Below the pieces are notes generated by a model, which had not been told where the DNA came from, searched no databases, and worked only from the letters and a program-made list of their open reading frames with translations. Both the position numbers and the translations under genes were made by a program. Of a stretch of 5,665 nt of DNA, positions 1 through 5,477 are shown one piece after another. Position 1 is the stretch's first letter. Every line of letters begins with the position of its first letter. The stretch is from Candidatus Peregrinibacteria bacterium. Its GTDB lineage: Bacteria; Patescibacteria; Gracilibacteria; UM-FILTER-43-11. The stretch covers positions 1 to 5,665 of the forward strand of contig JAUXFE010000048.1 in the NCBI GenBank assembly GCA_030620215.1, read 5' to 3'.

Positions 1-1200
1 CACACCATAATAAATCTTATCAACGATTCCGCCGGCATGAAGATTTATTGAAGCTTTCTTACTTCGACCTACAAAATCCTTTCTATCATTTGCAACAACG
101 TAATTAGAAACATCCAATTCTTGTGGAGTCAGTCCGCTTTCTAAATTGTAGCTGAACATTCCGTCTTTCGTTTTAATATAAATAAGATGCTTGTTGAAGT
201 TGGCCAACTCCCCTGTTTTCATGATCTTATCAATTGCTGTATTCACATCCTCACCTTCATTAAGCTTAATGCCAAAGTGTTCGTATCTATCAAGATGAAG
301 CTTGTAACCTTTGCGAACCAGAGCTTCTTCGATAGTTCTTTCGGCATTGTCGGTAATGATTAATTTACGATAAACATCAATATCCATCTCTTCCGGATAA
401 CGAATATCATCTTCGCAGACATAGTCACCAATAGATTTATAATCAACGGACTTTTTATCTTCAATCCATTTCTTAATCGACTGAAACATGGCGTTACCAT
501 TACCACGTGGATCACGCTCCGGATGAGGCATAATGGCCATTACATTACCAGTAGGATTGCAGAGTGCGGATATACTGGCTGTGGCACCATTGGGTGTGTG
601 TGGAAAATCCGGATTCACTTCTCCTCTTTCATCCGCGTATTTAAATACGATCTGATCATTCTCCTCCAATTTCTTCAGGACATCGTCATCAACTACAAAT
701 CTTCCCTCACCATGTGCCATTGGGATATGAAGAAGTTCATCGAAATCATTAAAAGCACATCGGCCTTTTTTGGCTGTATTTTTTAAACGGACCCAGATGT
801 TATAAAAACCGGTATCAATTATTTCATCACCTTTTTTCATCTGATTCCATGCAAGAGCGACGGCCAAACCCTTATTATCAAAACCTGGGATAAGCCCGGT
901 TTCTACCAAAGTCTGAGCTCCATTACAGATTCCGAGGATTATTTTACCTTTATCTGCTTCCTCTTTTAAAACCTCCATAATAGGATCCTGAGCGGCCACA
1001 ATTCCACTACGACCGCGATCTTCATAACTAAAGCCACCGGCAATGCAGTAGCCATCGAATTCATCAAGACGGGATTTATCAAGAACCCCCGGATCGTTCC
1101 AGAGAATTATTTCGGCATCCATACCATTGCGTTTAAACACACGGACATTTTCCGCTTCGCAATTGGTGCCGGGAAAGGAAATTACAGCAAATTTAATCAT
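1..1200 (-). CDS. purQ: Phosphoribosylformylglycinamidine synthase glutaminase subunit (PurQ-like) with C-terminal extension, 3' partial
   Basis: The gene reads leftward from ATG at 1198-1200 and stays open for 400 codons to the window edge. The product is the class I glutamine amidotransferase that supplies ammonia for converting FGAR to FGAM in cytoplasmic purine synthesis. Visible motifs are the PurQ start FPGTNCE (10-16), GGFSYEDRGRSG (55-66), the nucleophile elbow GICNGAQ with Cys92, AHGEGRF (162-168), and MPHPERDPRG with His226 and Glu228. These complete the Cys-His-Glu triad, so the glutaminase looks active. PurQ proteins normally stop near residue 225-260, but this one continues. Residues about 275-345 follow a PurS-like pattern: strand, helix, RYEHFGIKL strand, helix, then GELANFNKHLIYI. 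Residues 346-400 are unassigned. The PurS match is inference from pattern; the PurQ call is firm. A TATAAT box lies 6 bases upstream of the ATG and there is no Shine-Dalgarno motif. comF lies upstream on the same strand. Confidence 0.9.
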   Translation of the reverse strand, partial: MIKFAVISFPGTNCEAENVRVFKRNGMDAEIILWNDPGVLDKSRLDEFDGYCIAGGFSYEDRGRSGIVAAQDPIMEVLKEEADKGKIILGICNGAQTLVETGLIPGFDNKGLAVALAWNQMKKGDEIIDTGFYNIWVRLKNTAKKGRCAFNDFDELLHIPMAHGEGRFVVDDDVLKKLEENDQIVFKYADERGEVNPDFPHTPNGATASISALCNPTGNVMAIMPHPERDPRGNGNAMFQSIKKWIEDKKSVDYKSIGDYVCEDDIRYPEEMDIDVYRKLIITDNAERTIEEALVRKGYKLHLDRYEHFGIKLNEGEDVNTAIDKIMKTGELANFNKHLIYIKTKDGMFSYNLESGLTPQELDVSNYVVANDRKDFVGRSKKASINLHAGGIVDKIYYGV

Positions 1201-1206
1201 AGACTT

Positions 1207-1235
1207 ATTATAAATGACGAAATTACGATACAACA
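1207..1235 (-). promoter_or_regulatory. Candidate promoter for purQ, possibly leaderless
   Basis: On the minus strand a perfect -10 box TATAAT (1207-1212) ends 6 bases before the purQ ATG. Transcription starting about 7 bases after the box would begin at the A of the start codon. The -35 is weak: TGTTGT at 1230-1235 with a 17-base spacer, or TTGTAT at 1228-1233 with 15. The region is AT-rich, so a chance -10 match is possible. Confidence 0.5.
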
Positions 1236-1240
1236 TTAAT

Positions 1241-1399
1241 AACCAAATTCCAAGCACCAAATTCCAAACAAATTACAATTTACAATGTTCAAATTCCAAA
1301 CTGATTTTAATAACAACCTTAGTTTTTTCAATAATGTTTGAATATTGTAGTTTGGTTATTGAGTATTGTTTGGAATTTGGGATTTGATTATTGGAATTT
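1241..1399. repeat. Nested inverted repeat built from the word AAATTCCAA, overlapping the comF stop
   Basis: The outer arms CCAAATTCCAAACA (1257-1270) and TGTTTGGAATTTGG (1367-1380) are perfect 14-base complements. Inside them TACAATGTTCAAA (1281-1293) pairs with TTTGAATATTGTA (1337-1349) at 12 of 13 positions. AAACT (1298-1302) then pairs with AGTTT (1321-1325). The word AAATTCCAA occurs at 1245, 1259 and 1291, and its complement TTGGAATTT at 1370 and 1391. The right end runs into the last codons and stop of comF. It lies between two co-directional genes and could fold in the comF transcript. It lacks a compact GC stem and U-tract, so it is not a standard terminator. Confidence 0.75.
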
Positions 1400-2089
1400 C
1401 GTTGCGAAAGCACGTGCCACCACTAATCCATAAACCTTCTCCAACCCATTGGATTTAAGGATCTTCGCACAACTTTCTAAAGTCGTCCCTGTGGTACAAA
1501 CATCATCCACAATAAAGTAGACCTTGTTTTGGAGTCCGGACTCCTTAAAGAGTCCGGACTCCAAAACAAAAGCATTTTTTAAATTCCTATGCCTTTTTCT
1601 CTTGCTCAATTTAGCCTGCTGAGGAGTGTTCTTAACCCTTTCCAACGGACAAATAACCTCAACCCTATCCCCTATCCGGCTTTGTACTGCCTTAGCAATA
1701 AGAAACGCCTGATTAAATCCCCTTTGGTAATAACGTTTTCTGTGCAAAGGGACTGGAATCAGAACAATCCGCCTGCCTTTGACCATAGAAAGCTGTTTTA
1801 ATTTATCGGATATAAGTTTGCCGAAAAATTCTTTCAGCTCTTGTGTAAAACGATACTTAAACTGACTGACAGCAGCTTTAATTTGAGGATTCTTCGCGTA
1901 ATCCACACCATAAATAACTCCATCGAGGTACTGAAACTCACTTTCGGGTTTATGAAAATTACGATAATTTTGTAATTTTGTAATTTTCAATTTTGTAATG
2001 CAAGTATTGCACAAAAACTCCCCCTCCTTTTTGCAGGAAGCGCATCTGGGAGGAAACAGGATATTGAGTAGTACATCGATTATTCCCAT
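1388..2089 (-). CDS. comF: ComF family phosphoribosyltransferase-like protein
   Basis: This 233-residue protein belongs to the ComF/GntX family, which has an N-terminal zinc finger and a type I phosphoribosyltransferase fold. It is linked to DNA uptake in transformable bacteria, where it acts in the cytoplasm with the ComF helicase system. Motifs seen are LFPPRCASC (11-19) and CNTC (27-30), giving Cys16, Cys19, Cys27 and Cys30; YRF with a basic surround (79-81); PVPLHRKRYYQRGFNQA (112-128); QQAKLSKRKRHRNLKNAF (157-174); and the PRPP-binding loop FIVDDVCTTGTTLE (192-205). Length is normal for the family. Two features are odd. Residues 31-46, where many ComF proteins carry a second Cys pair, are encoded by AT-rich word repeats. 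Residues 174-189, just before the PRPP loop, are encoded by a perfect DNA palindrome. ATG at 2087-2089 is the first plausible start and keeps the family N-terminus; only a weak GTGGA adjoins it. The stop overlaps an intergenic repeat. Confidence 0.92.
   Translation of the reverse strand: MGIIDVLLNILFPPRCASCKKEGEFLCNTCITKLKITKLQNYRNFHKPESEFQYLDGVIYGVDYAKNPQIKAAVSQFKYRFTQELKEFFGKLISDKLKQLSMVKGRRIVLIPVPLHRKRYYQRGFNQAFLIAKAVQSRIGDRVEVICPLERVKNTPQQAKLSKRKRHRNLKNAFVLESGLFKESGLQNKVYFIVDDVCTTGTTLESCAKILKSNGLEKVYGLVVARAFATKFQ
1524..1569. repeat. Perfect 20-base palindrome in frame inside comF
   Basis: The arm at 1524-1543 (core GGAGTCCGGACTC) is the exact reverse complement of the arm at 1550-1569, with a 6-base loop CTTAAA. 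AGTCCGGACT is itself palindromic, so the element also reads as a direct repeat. It encodes residues 174-189 of ComF (ESGLFKESGL), in the variable loop between the conserved NLKNAF segment and the PRPP-binding loop. Its GC-rich core stands out from the surrounding AT-rich gene. It resembles an inserted palindromic element kept in frame; origin by insertion is inference. Confidence 0.85.
1954..1999. repeat. AT-rich word repeat in frame inside comF
   Basis: The 11-mer AATTTTGTAAT occurs at 1966-1976, 1974-1984 (overlapping) and 1989-1999. AAAATTA (1955-1961) and TAATTTT (1965-1971) form a 7-base inverted repeat around CGA. The block encodes ComF residues 31-46 immediately after Cys30, where the second zinc knuckle is often found. 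The words resemble the ATTACAATTTACAA text in the spacer 3' of the gene, which suggests a related repeat family. Confidence 0.65.
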
Positions 2090-2300
2090 TCCACGTAATT
2101 AATGGTTTGTTATTCTTGCATATATATAAGTATATGACAATATATTACCATATAAAAATACTTTTAGAATCAATTATTTATCTGATTCAAATAAAGAATT
2201 TGCAAATATTGAGCGCTCTGACATATAAAATATAAAATTATATATGTGTTGAATATTTATTAATTGGATGTTAAAATCCTCCTGTTATTAACAAACTATC
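2090..2300. other. Divergent intergenic region between comF and secG
   Basis: No gene is visible in these 211 very AT-rich bases. Small dyads are present: GAATCA/TGATTC (2167-2172 and 2183-2188), the 8-base palindrome GAGCGCTC (2211-2218), which is the only GC-rich block, and ACATATA/TATATGT (2221-2227 and 2241-2247) next to the secG -35 box. A possible comF promoter reads leftward as an extended -10 TGGTAATAT (2142-2150) without a convincing -35. Regulator binding at any dyad is inference. Confidence 0.5.
2249..2277 (+). promoter_or_regulatory. Candidate sigma-70-type promoter for secG and the solute-binding protein gene
   Basis: TTGAAT (2249-2254) and TAAAAT (2272-2277) are separated by exactly 17 bases. 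The -10 matches consensus at 5 of 6 positions and the -35 at 4 of 6. The expected start near 2284 gives a leader of about 16 bases with no Shine-Dalgarno motif before the secG ATG at 2301. Confidence 0.6.
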
Positions 2301-2516
2301 ATGGAAAAAATCATACTAATAATTCAGGTTGTTGTTTCTGTTCTTCTGATTATCTTGATACTGGTACAAAATAAAGAAAGTGGCCTTGGTGCAGTATTTG
2401 GAGGAGGCGGAGGCTTTGAAACCGTAAAACGTGGTCCGGAAAAGTTTCTATATAATTTCACAATTGTTTTGGCAGTTATCTTTATGGTAAATGCAATAAT
2501 ATACGTGCTTGTTTAA
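2301..2516 (+). CDS. secG: Preprotein translocase subunit SecG
   Basis: This 71-residue inner-membrane protein matches SecG, the small subunit of the SecYEG channel that aids protein export. Helix 1 covers about residues 4-22 (IILIIQVVVSVLLIILILVQ). The conserved cytoplasmic loop follows: QNKESGLGAVFGGGGGFETV, with the Gly-rich FGGGGG (33-38). Then comes KRGPEKFLYN and helix 2 at about 51-70. Length and two-helix layout are typical. The ATG is fixed by the hydrophobic N-terminus. The TAA stop at 2514-2516 is followed at once by the ATG of the exported solute-binding protein gene, so the two are almost certainly one transcript and may be translationally coupled. The pairing fits functionally, since the second product needs Sec export. 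Confidence 0.95.
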   Translation: MEKIILIIQVVVSVLLIILILVQNKESGLGAVFGGGGGFETVKRGPEKFLYNFTIVLAVIFMVNAIIYVLV

Positions 2517-4721
2517 ATGCAAAAAACGATTCGAAAATTAAACAAAGTCGAAAAAATTGCAGCAGTCTTTTTGAGTCTGGTGGTTTTATTTACAGGATAC
2601 AAGGTGGGACATGCTTTTTATTTGGAACACTCCGAAATGACACCCGTTAACGGTGGTGTTTTTATAGAAGGGGCTGTTGGAAAAATTGATCTTCTTAATC
2701 CCCTATTCGTTCATCAGGGAACCATTTCGCATGATCTGACTCAGTTGATATTCTCCGGGCTTACAAAATACAATACCGAAACACGTGAAATAGTTGCAGA
2801 TCTCGCCAACCACAAAATTTCATCAAATGGCAAGGAGTATACTTTTGTAATCAAAGAAAATACCAAGTGGCATGATGGTGAACCGGTAACGGCAGATGAT
2901 GTGCTTTTTACATATAATTCCGTTATAAAAAATCCTGCATTCAGCGGAACAATTTTAAATTACAACGATTACACCGGTATTAAAATCACAAAAATCGATG
3001 AAAGGACTGTTCAGTTCTTATTGGAAAGACCGGATTCCTTCTTTTTGGTAAAAACAATGACGGGATTACTGCCAAAGCATTTGCTGGAAAATGAACCCAT
3101 TGAATTTTTTAATTCATCTCCATTTAACTTTATGCCAGTGGGATGTGGGAGATACAAATTCATTGCGCAAAACATCTTCGGGGATCATAAAGAAATCAGC
3201 CTTGAGGCTTTTGAGGATTTCTACGATGGACCGCCTCATATCGAAAACATAATGATAAAGGTATTTCCGGATTTTAAAGATCTGATGAAAGTCTTGGGTG
3301 AATTGGATGGCATCCGCAATGTTCCGAACGAATATTCTGAAAAGATTTTATCAAAAGGATTTGTTTTGGAGCGCTATCAGCTTCCGCAATACGTAGCCAT
3401 ATTCGCGAATAACGAAACGGATAAATTAAAAGGTTCCAAAGTGCGTTTAGCTCTTCAGTTGGGAACGGATAAAGAAAATATGATCAAAGAAATAGGGCAA
3501 CAAAAAATAATAGATACCCCATTCATGGAACTGGATCAGGAAAACTGGATGCATCAATACAGCGTTGGTAAATCAAATGGCGCCCTATTTGATACCCAAT
3601 GGAAAATACCGGAAGACAAACCAGTTGAGGGCCCGGTCCCCGAAGGGGAGGCCTTTGGCCTTGAGGAGCCAGAGGACGTAGAGACGAGCCGTGGCACGTC
3701 TCTTACGGACGAAGGAGACGAAACCGACGAAACCGAAACCGACGATGATTCTGATGTCCCCGAACCGGAAAAAGATCCGAATGACACATCCGAAGTCACA
3801 TTTATAAACAGTCCAAATGAAGGAAAAGATTGGAAAACAACTCAAAATAGAGTAACTATTACGGGTACTGTTCCAAAGAATACAAAAAGCATCATGATAG
3901 ATGACTATGAGCTTAAAAAATATGTGCCTGGCGATCCTGGCTGGAGCTATGTTGCGAGTCTTGAATTTGATAATCTAAAGCTTGGGGAAAATATCTACAG
4001 AGTTTATGCAACTGACTTCAACGCAGAGAAAAAGTTAATCGATGCGATTACAATCACTTATGGAAGCGCCATAACATTTACAGAAGAAGAAGAAGAAAAA
4101 TTAACCGAAGAAAACGCATCTGCACCCGATCTATTAACACGCGTAAATAAAGATGGAGAGGAATTATCTTTAAACTTAATTACCAGTAAAAGGCCGGAAG
4201 TATACGGAGAAGTAGCCAAAATTATTAAAAAACAATGGAGAAAAATCGGTGTTGATGTAAGCATCGAAATACTTGATAACGGAGATTTTCAGGAGCGTTT
4301 AAATAAACGTGAATATGACTTGTTGATTTTTGGTCAGAATCTAGGGTATAATCTCGACGCTTACCCTTACTGGCATAGTAGCCAGGCAAAAGAGGGAGGA
4401 TTAAATCTTTCACAATTCAAAAACTTTGTTGTAGATAGCCTGCTCGAAAAAGCCCGTTACGAAAGAGAAGAAGAAGAGCGCCTTAAAACATTAAGAGATA
4501 TTCAATATATAATCAGCCAAGAGGCTCCGGCGGTATTCCTCTACAGCCCGACATATTATATAGCCCTATCCAGCAAAGTTCAAAACGCTTCCTTTGAAAA
4601 TCTGGCGACCACAAGTGATCGCTTTGCAGCCGTCGAAACATGGTATGCAAAAATAGACAGAAAACTGAAGAGGGGCACAAATCCTCTGACATTCTTTACT
4701 TGGATATTCAAACAATTCTGA
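2517..4721 (+). CDS. Family 5 (OppA/DppA-like) extracellular solute-binding protein, membrane-anchored, with inserted Ig-like domain
   Basis: This 734-residue protein carries the SBP_bac_5 fold used by peptide-type ABC importers. A hydrophobic segment at about 13-35 after a basic N-terminus is an uncleaved anchor or signal peptide. No lipobox Cys is present; the only Cys is 210. Fold markers are LNPLF (60-64), LIFSGLTKYN (77-86), KWHDGEPVTADDVLFTYN (117-134), KHLLEN (187-192), PVGCGRYKF (207-215) and VRLALQLGTDKENMI (309-323). The fold breaks after DTQWKIPED (359-367) and resumes at NKDGEELSLNLITS (544-557), ending with a typical YDLLIFG (600-606) and helical C-terminus. Between lie a Glu/Asp/Pro-rich linker (366-424), a beta-rich domain (426-517, with VTITGTVPKNTKSIMID) resembling Ig-like or glucodextranase-B-like modules, and a second acidic stretch (522-532). 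No permease or ATPase is visible, so transport is unproven. It starts directly at the secG stop, with no Shine-Dalgarno motif. Confidence 0.88.
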   Translation: MQKTIRKLNKVEKIAAVFLSLVVLFTGYKVGHAFYLEHSEMTPVNGGVFIEGAVGKIDLLNPLFVHQGTISHDLTQLIFSGLTKYNTETREIVADLANHKISSNGKEYTFVIKENTKWHDGEPVTADDVLFTYNSVIKNPAFSGTILNYNDYTGIKITKIDERTVQFLLERPDSFFLVKTMTGLLPKHLLENEPIEFFNSSPFNFMPVGCGRYKFIAQNIFGDHKEISLEAFEDFYDGPPHIENIMIKVFPDFKDLMKVLGELDGIRNVPNEYSEKILSKGFVLERYQLPQYVAIFANNETDKLKGSKVRLALQLGTDKENMIKEIGQQKIIDTPFMELDQENWMHQYSVGKSNGALFDTQWKIPEDKPVEGPVPEGEAFGLEEPEDVETSRGTSLTDEGDETDETETDDDSDVPEPEKDPNDTSEVTFINSPNEGKDWKTTQNRVTITGTVPKNTKSIMIDDYELKKYVPGDPGWSYVASLEFDNLKLGENIYRVYATDFNAEKKLIDAITITYGSAITFTEEEEEKLTEENASAPDLLTRVNKDGEELSLNLITSKRPEVYGEVAKIIKKQWRKIGVDVSIEILDNGDFQERLNKREYDLLIFGQNLGYNLDAYPYWHSSQAKEGGLNLSQFKNFVVDSLLEKARYEREEEERLKTLRDIQYIISQEAPAVFLYSPTYYIALSSKVQNASFENLATTSDRFAAVETWYAKIDRKLKRGTNPLTFFTWIFKQF
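3637..3707. repeat. GC-rich palindrome cluster in frame inside the solute-binding protein gene
   Basis: Three palindromes follow each other in a GC-rich patch. They are TCCCC-GAA-GGGGA (3637-3649), AGGCC-TTT-GGCCT (3649-3661), and a long one at 3677-3707 with AGAGACG (3680-3686) pairing with CGTCTCT (3697-3703), inner GCC/GGC, and CGT/ACG beyond a one-base bulge. The patch encodes about residues 374-397 of the acidic linker. Base composition differs sharply from the flanking AT-rich sequence, suggesting captured repeat DNA; that origin is inference. Confidence 0.7.
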
Positions 4722-4726
4722 TTAAT

Positions 4727-4798
4727 AACCGAAGAACCTATGAACTAAAGAACCAAAGAACAAGTCTTTTGGTTCATAAGTTCTTCGGTTCATAAGTT
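4727..4798. repeat. Imperfect hairpin repeat directly after the solute-binding protein stop
   Basis: The arm 4727-4745 (AACCGAAGAACCTATGAAC) pairs with 4772-4790 at 18 of 19 positions. The loop repeats the AAAGAACCAAAGAAC words. The direct repeat GGTTCATAAGTT occurs at 4771-4782 and 4787-4798. It begins 5 bases after the TGA stop. It may protect or end the upstream mRNA, but a clear run of T after the stem is lacking, so a terminator call is weak. Confidence 0.75.
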
Positions 4799-4818
4799 AA
4801 AATTTTATTCCATAAAAT
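4789..4818 (+). promoter_or_regulatory. Candidate promoter for rplI, possibly leaderless
   Basis: TTCATA (4789-4794) and TAAAAT (4813-4818) are 18 bases apart. The -10 box ends 7 bases before the rplI ATG, so transcription could start at or next to the start codon. The -35 lies in the end of the upstream repeat. The match is modest and the region is AT-rich. Confidence 0.35.
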
Positions 4819-4821
4819 TTT
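4799..4821. repeat. Perfect AT palindrome just upstream of rplI
   Basis: AAAATTTTAT (4799-4808) and ATAAAATTTT (4812-4821) are perfect 10-base arms around TCC, ending 4 bases before the rplI start. The dyad covers the candidate -10 box, so it could be an operator or, if transcribed from upstream, a weak hairpin near the start codon. Chance is possible in AT-rich DNA, though 10 perfect pairs is notable. Confidence 0.55.
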
Positions 4822-4825
4822 CGAA

Positions 4826-5272
4826 ATGAAAGTAATTTTAAAAAAACGTATTCCTAAATTAGGCGAAGAATGGGACACCGTAACTGTAAAAGCCGGCTAT
4901 GCACAAAACTTCCTTTTTCCTCAAAAGCTCGCGGATCCTGCAACTCCCGCTCTTATTAAAAAAGCTGAAAAAGTACAGGCTGACCGCATAAAGAAAGTTG
5001 AGGAAATAGTTAAAGATGCTAAAGAAATAGCAGAAAAGCTTAAAGGCATTGAACTTAGCTTCAGGAAAAAGGCAAAAGACGAGAAGCTCTATGGTTCTAT
5101 TACCGAAAAAGAAATAATTGACGCTTTAACAAAAGAACATAAAGTAGAAGTATCAAAAGATATGATCAATATTAAAGAACCAATTAAAACCATTGGCGAA
5201 CATAAAGTATCTTTGAACTTGGCTGAAGAAGTTGAGGTAAAAGTTAAAATAATTGTTGAAGAAGAGAAGTAG
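4826..5272 (+). CDS. rplI: 50S ribosomal protein bL9
   Basis: This 148-residue protein is the large-subunit protein bL9, which binds 23S rRNA near the L1 stalk and helps keep the reading frame. The N-terminal RNA-binding domain is clear: MKVILKKRIPKLGEEWDTV, then VKAGYAQNFLFPQKLADPAT (21-40), matching the family signature around GYARNFL. A Lys/Glu-rich connecting helix spans about 41-75. The C-terminal domain follows with KLYGSITEKEIIDAL (87-101), IKEPIKTIGEHKVSLNL (116-132) and a closing beta strand. Length is normal and both domains are complete. The first ATG matches the family start. The upstream bases TTTTCGAA give no Shine-Dalgarno motif. It is preceded by palindromic DNA and followed 24 bases later by a likely terminator, so it may be a single-gene unit. 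Some CPR lineages are known to lack bL9, so its presence has taxonomic value. Confidence 0.96.
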   Translation: MKVILKKRIPKLGEEWDTVTVKAGYAQNFLFPQKLADPATPALIKKAEKVQADRIKKVEEIVKDAKEIAEKLKGIELSFRKKAKDEKLYGSITEKEIIDALTKEHKVEVSKDMINIKEPIKTIGEHKVSLNLAEEVEVKVKIIVEEEK

Positions 5273-5296
5273 ATTTCTGATTTGTGATTTCTGATT

Positions 5297-5337
5297 AAAA
5301 ATGCTGGAGCGTACTTGTAGTGGGCTCTAGTATTTTT
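5297..5337 (+). terminator. Likely intrinsic terminator of rplI
   Basis: In RNA, AAAAAUGCUGGAGC (5297-5310) pairs with GCUCUAGUAUUUUU (5324-5337) over 14 pairs, two of them G-U, around a 13-base loop. The A-rich foot and U-rich tail are typical of an intrinsic, possibly bidirectional, terminator 24 bases after the rplI stop. The U-tract is part of the stem and the GC content is moderate. Confidence 0.6.
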
Positions 5338-5372
5338 CGTATAATCAAAAACTGCTGAGACCAATCTACAAA

Positions 5373-5429
5373 ATTGCTCCAGCAAGGGGAGATTGCTCCA
5401 GCAAGGGGAGATTGCTCCAGTAAGGGAAT
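5373..5429. repeat. Three tandem 19-base repeats
   Basis: ATTGCTCCAGCAAGGGGAG occurs exactly at 5373-5391 and 5392-5410. A third copy at 5411-5429 has three changes. Each perfect unit has a short dyad TTGCT-CC-AGCAA. The units abut with no spacers. The word TGCTGGAGC in the terminator stem (5302-5310) is the complement of part of the unit, so the repeats could pair with the terminator arm. Confidence 0.85.
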
Positions 5430-5477
5430 GAGAATCAGAAATCTGAATTCCGAAATCAGAAATATTTTAGCATTCAA

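Larger units (their letters stand above)
5273..5463. repeat. Composite repeat flanked by inverted TTTCTGATT words
   Basis: Immediately after the rplI stop, ATTTCTGATTT and TTTCTGATT occur in tandem (5273-5296). Their complements AATCAGAAAT and AAATCAGAAAT occur at 5433-5442 and 5453-5463. The words thus bracket a 136-base interior that holds a terminator-like hairpin and three 19-base tandem repeats. The layout resembles a small mobile or repeat element with terminal inverted repeats, but no target-site duplication was identified. Confidence 0.6.

Noticed and set aside
523..786. 87-codon rightward open frame
   Set aside because: It lies antisense within purQ, whose conserved motifs fix the real reading; the translation has no recognisable features.
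1589..1801. 70-codon rightward open frame
   Set aside because: It is antisense to the conserved core of comF.
3554..3845. Two leftward open frames, one Ser-rich
   Set aside because: They are antisense to the acidic linker; the Ser-rich product is simply the complement of Asp/Glu codons.
4719..4721. Alternative genetic code with TGA as glycine
   Set aside because: TGA ends the solute-binding protein at a natural C-terminus just before repeat DNA, so TGA acts as a stop.
5340..5345. TATAAT box just after the rplI terminator
   Set aside because: The hexamer is perfect, but the nearest -35 (TTGTAG) is poor, spaced 19 bases and inside the terminator loop; the promoter at 5478-5506 is much better.
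5373..5429. CRISPR array
   Set aside because: The 19-base units abut directly with no spacers and there are no cas genes.
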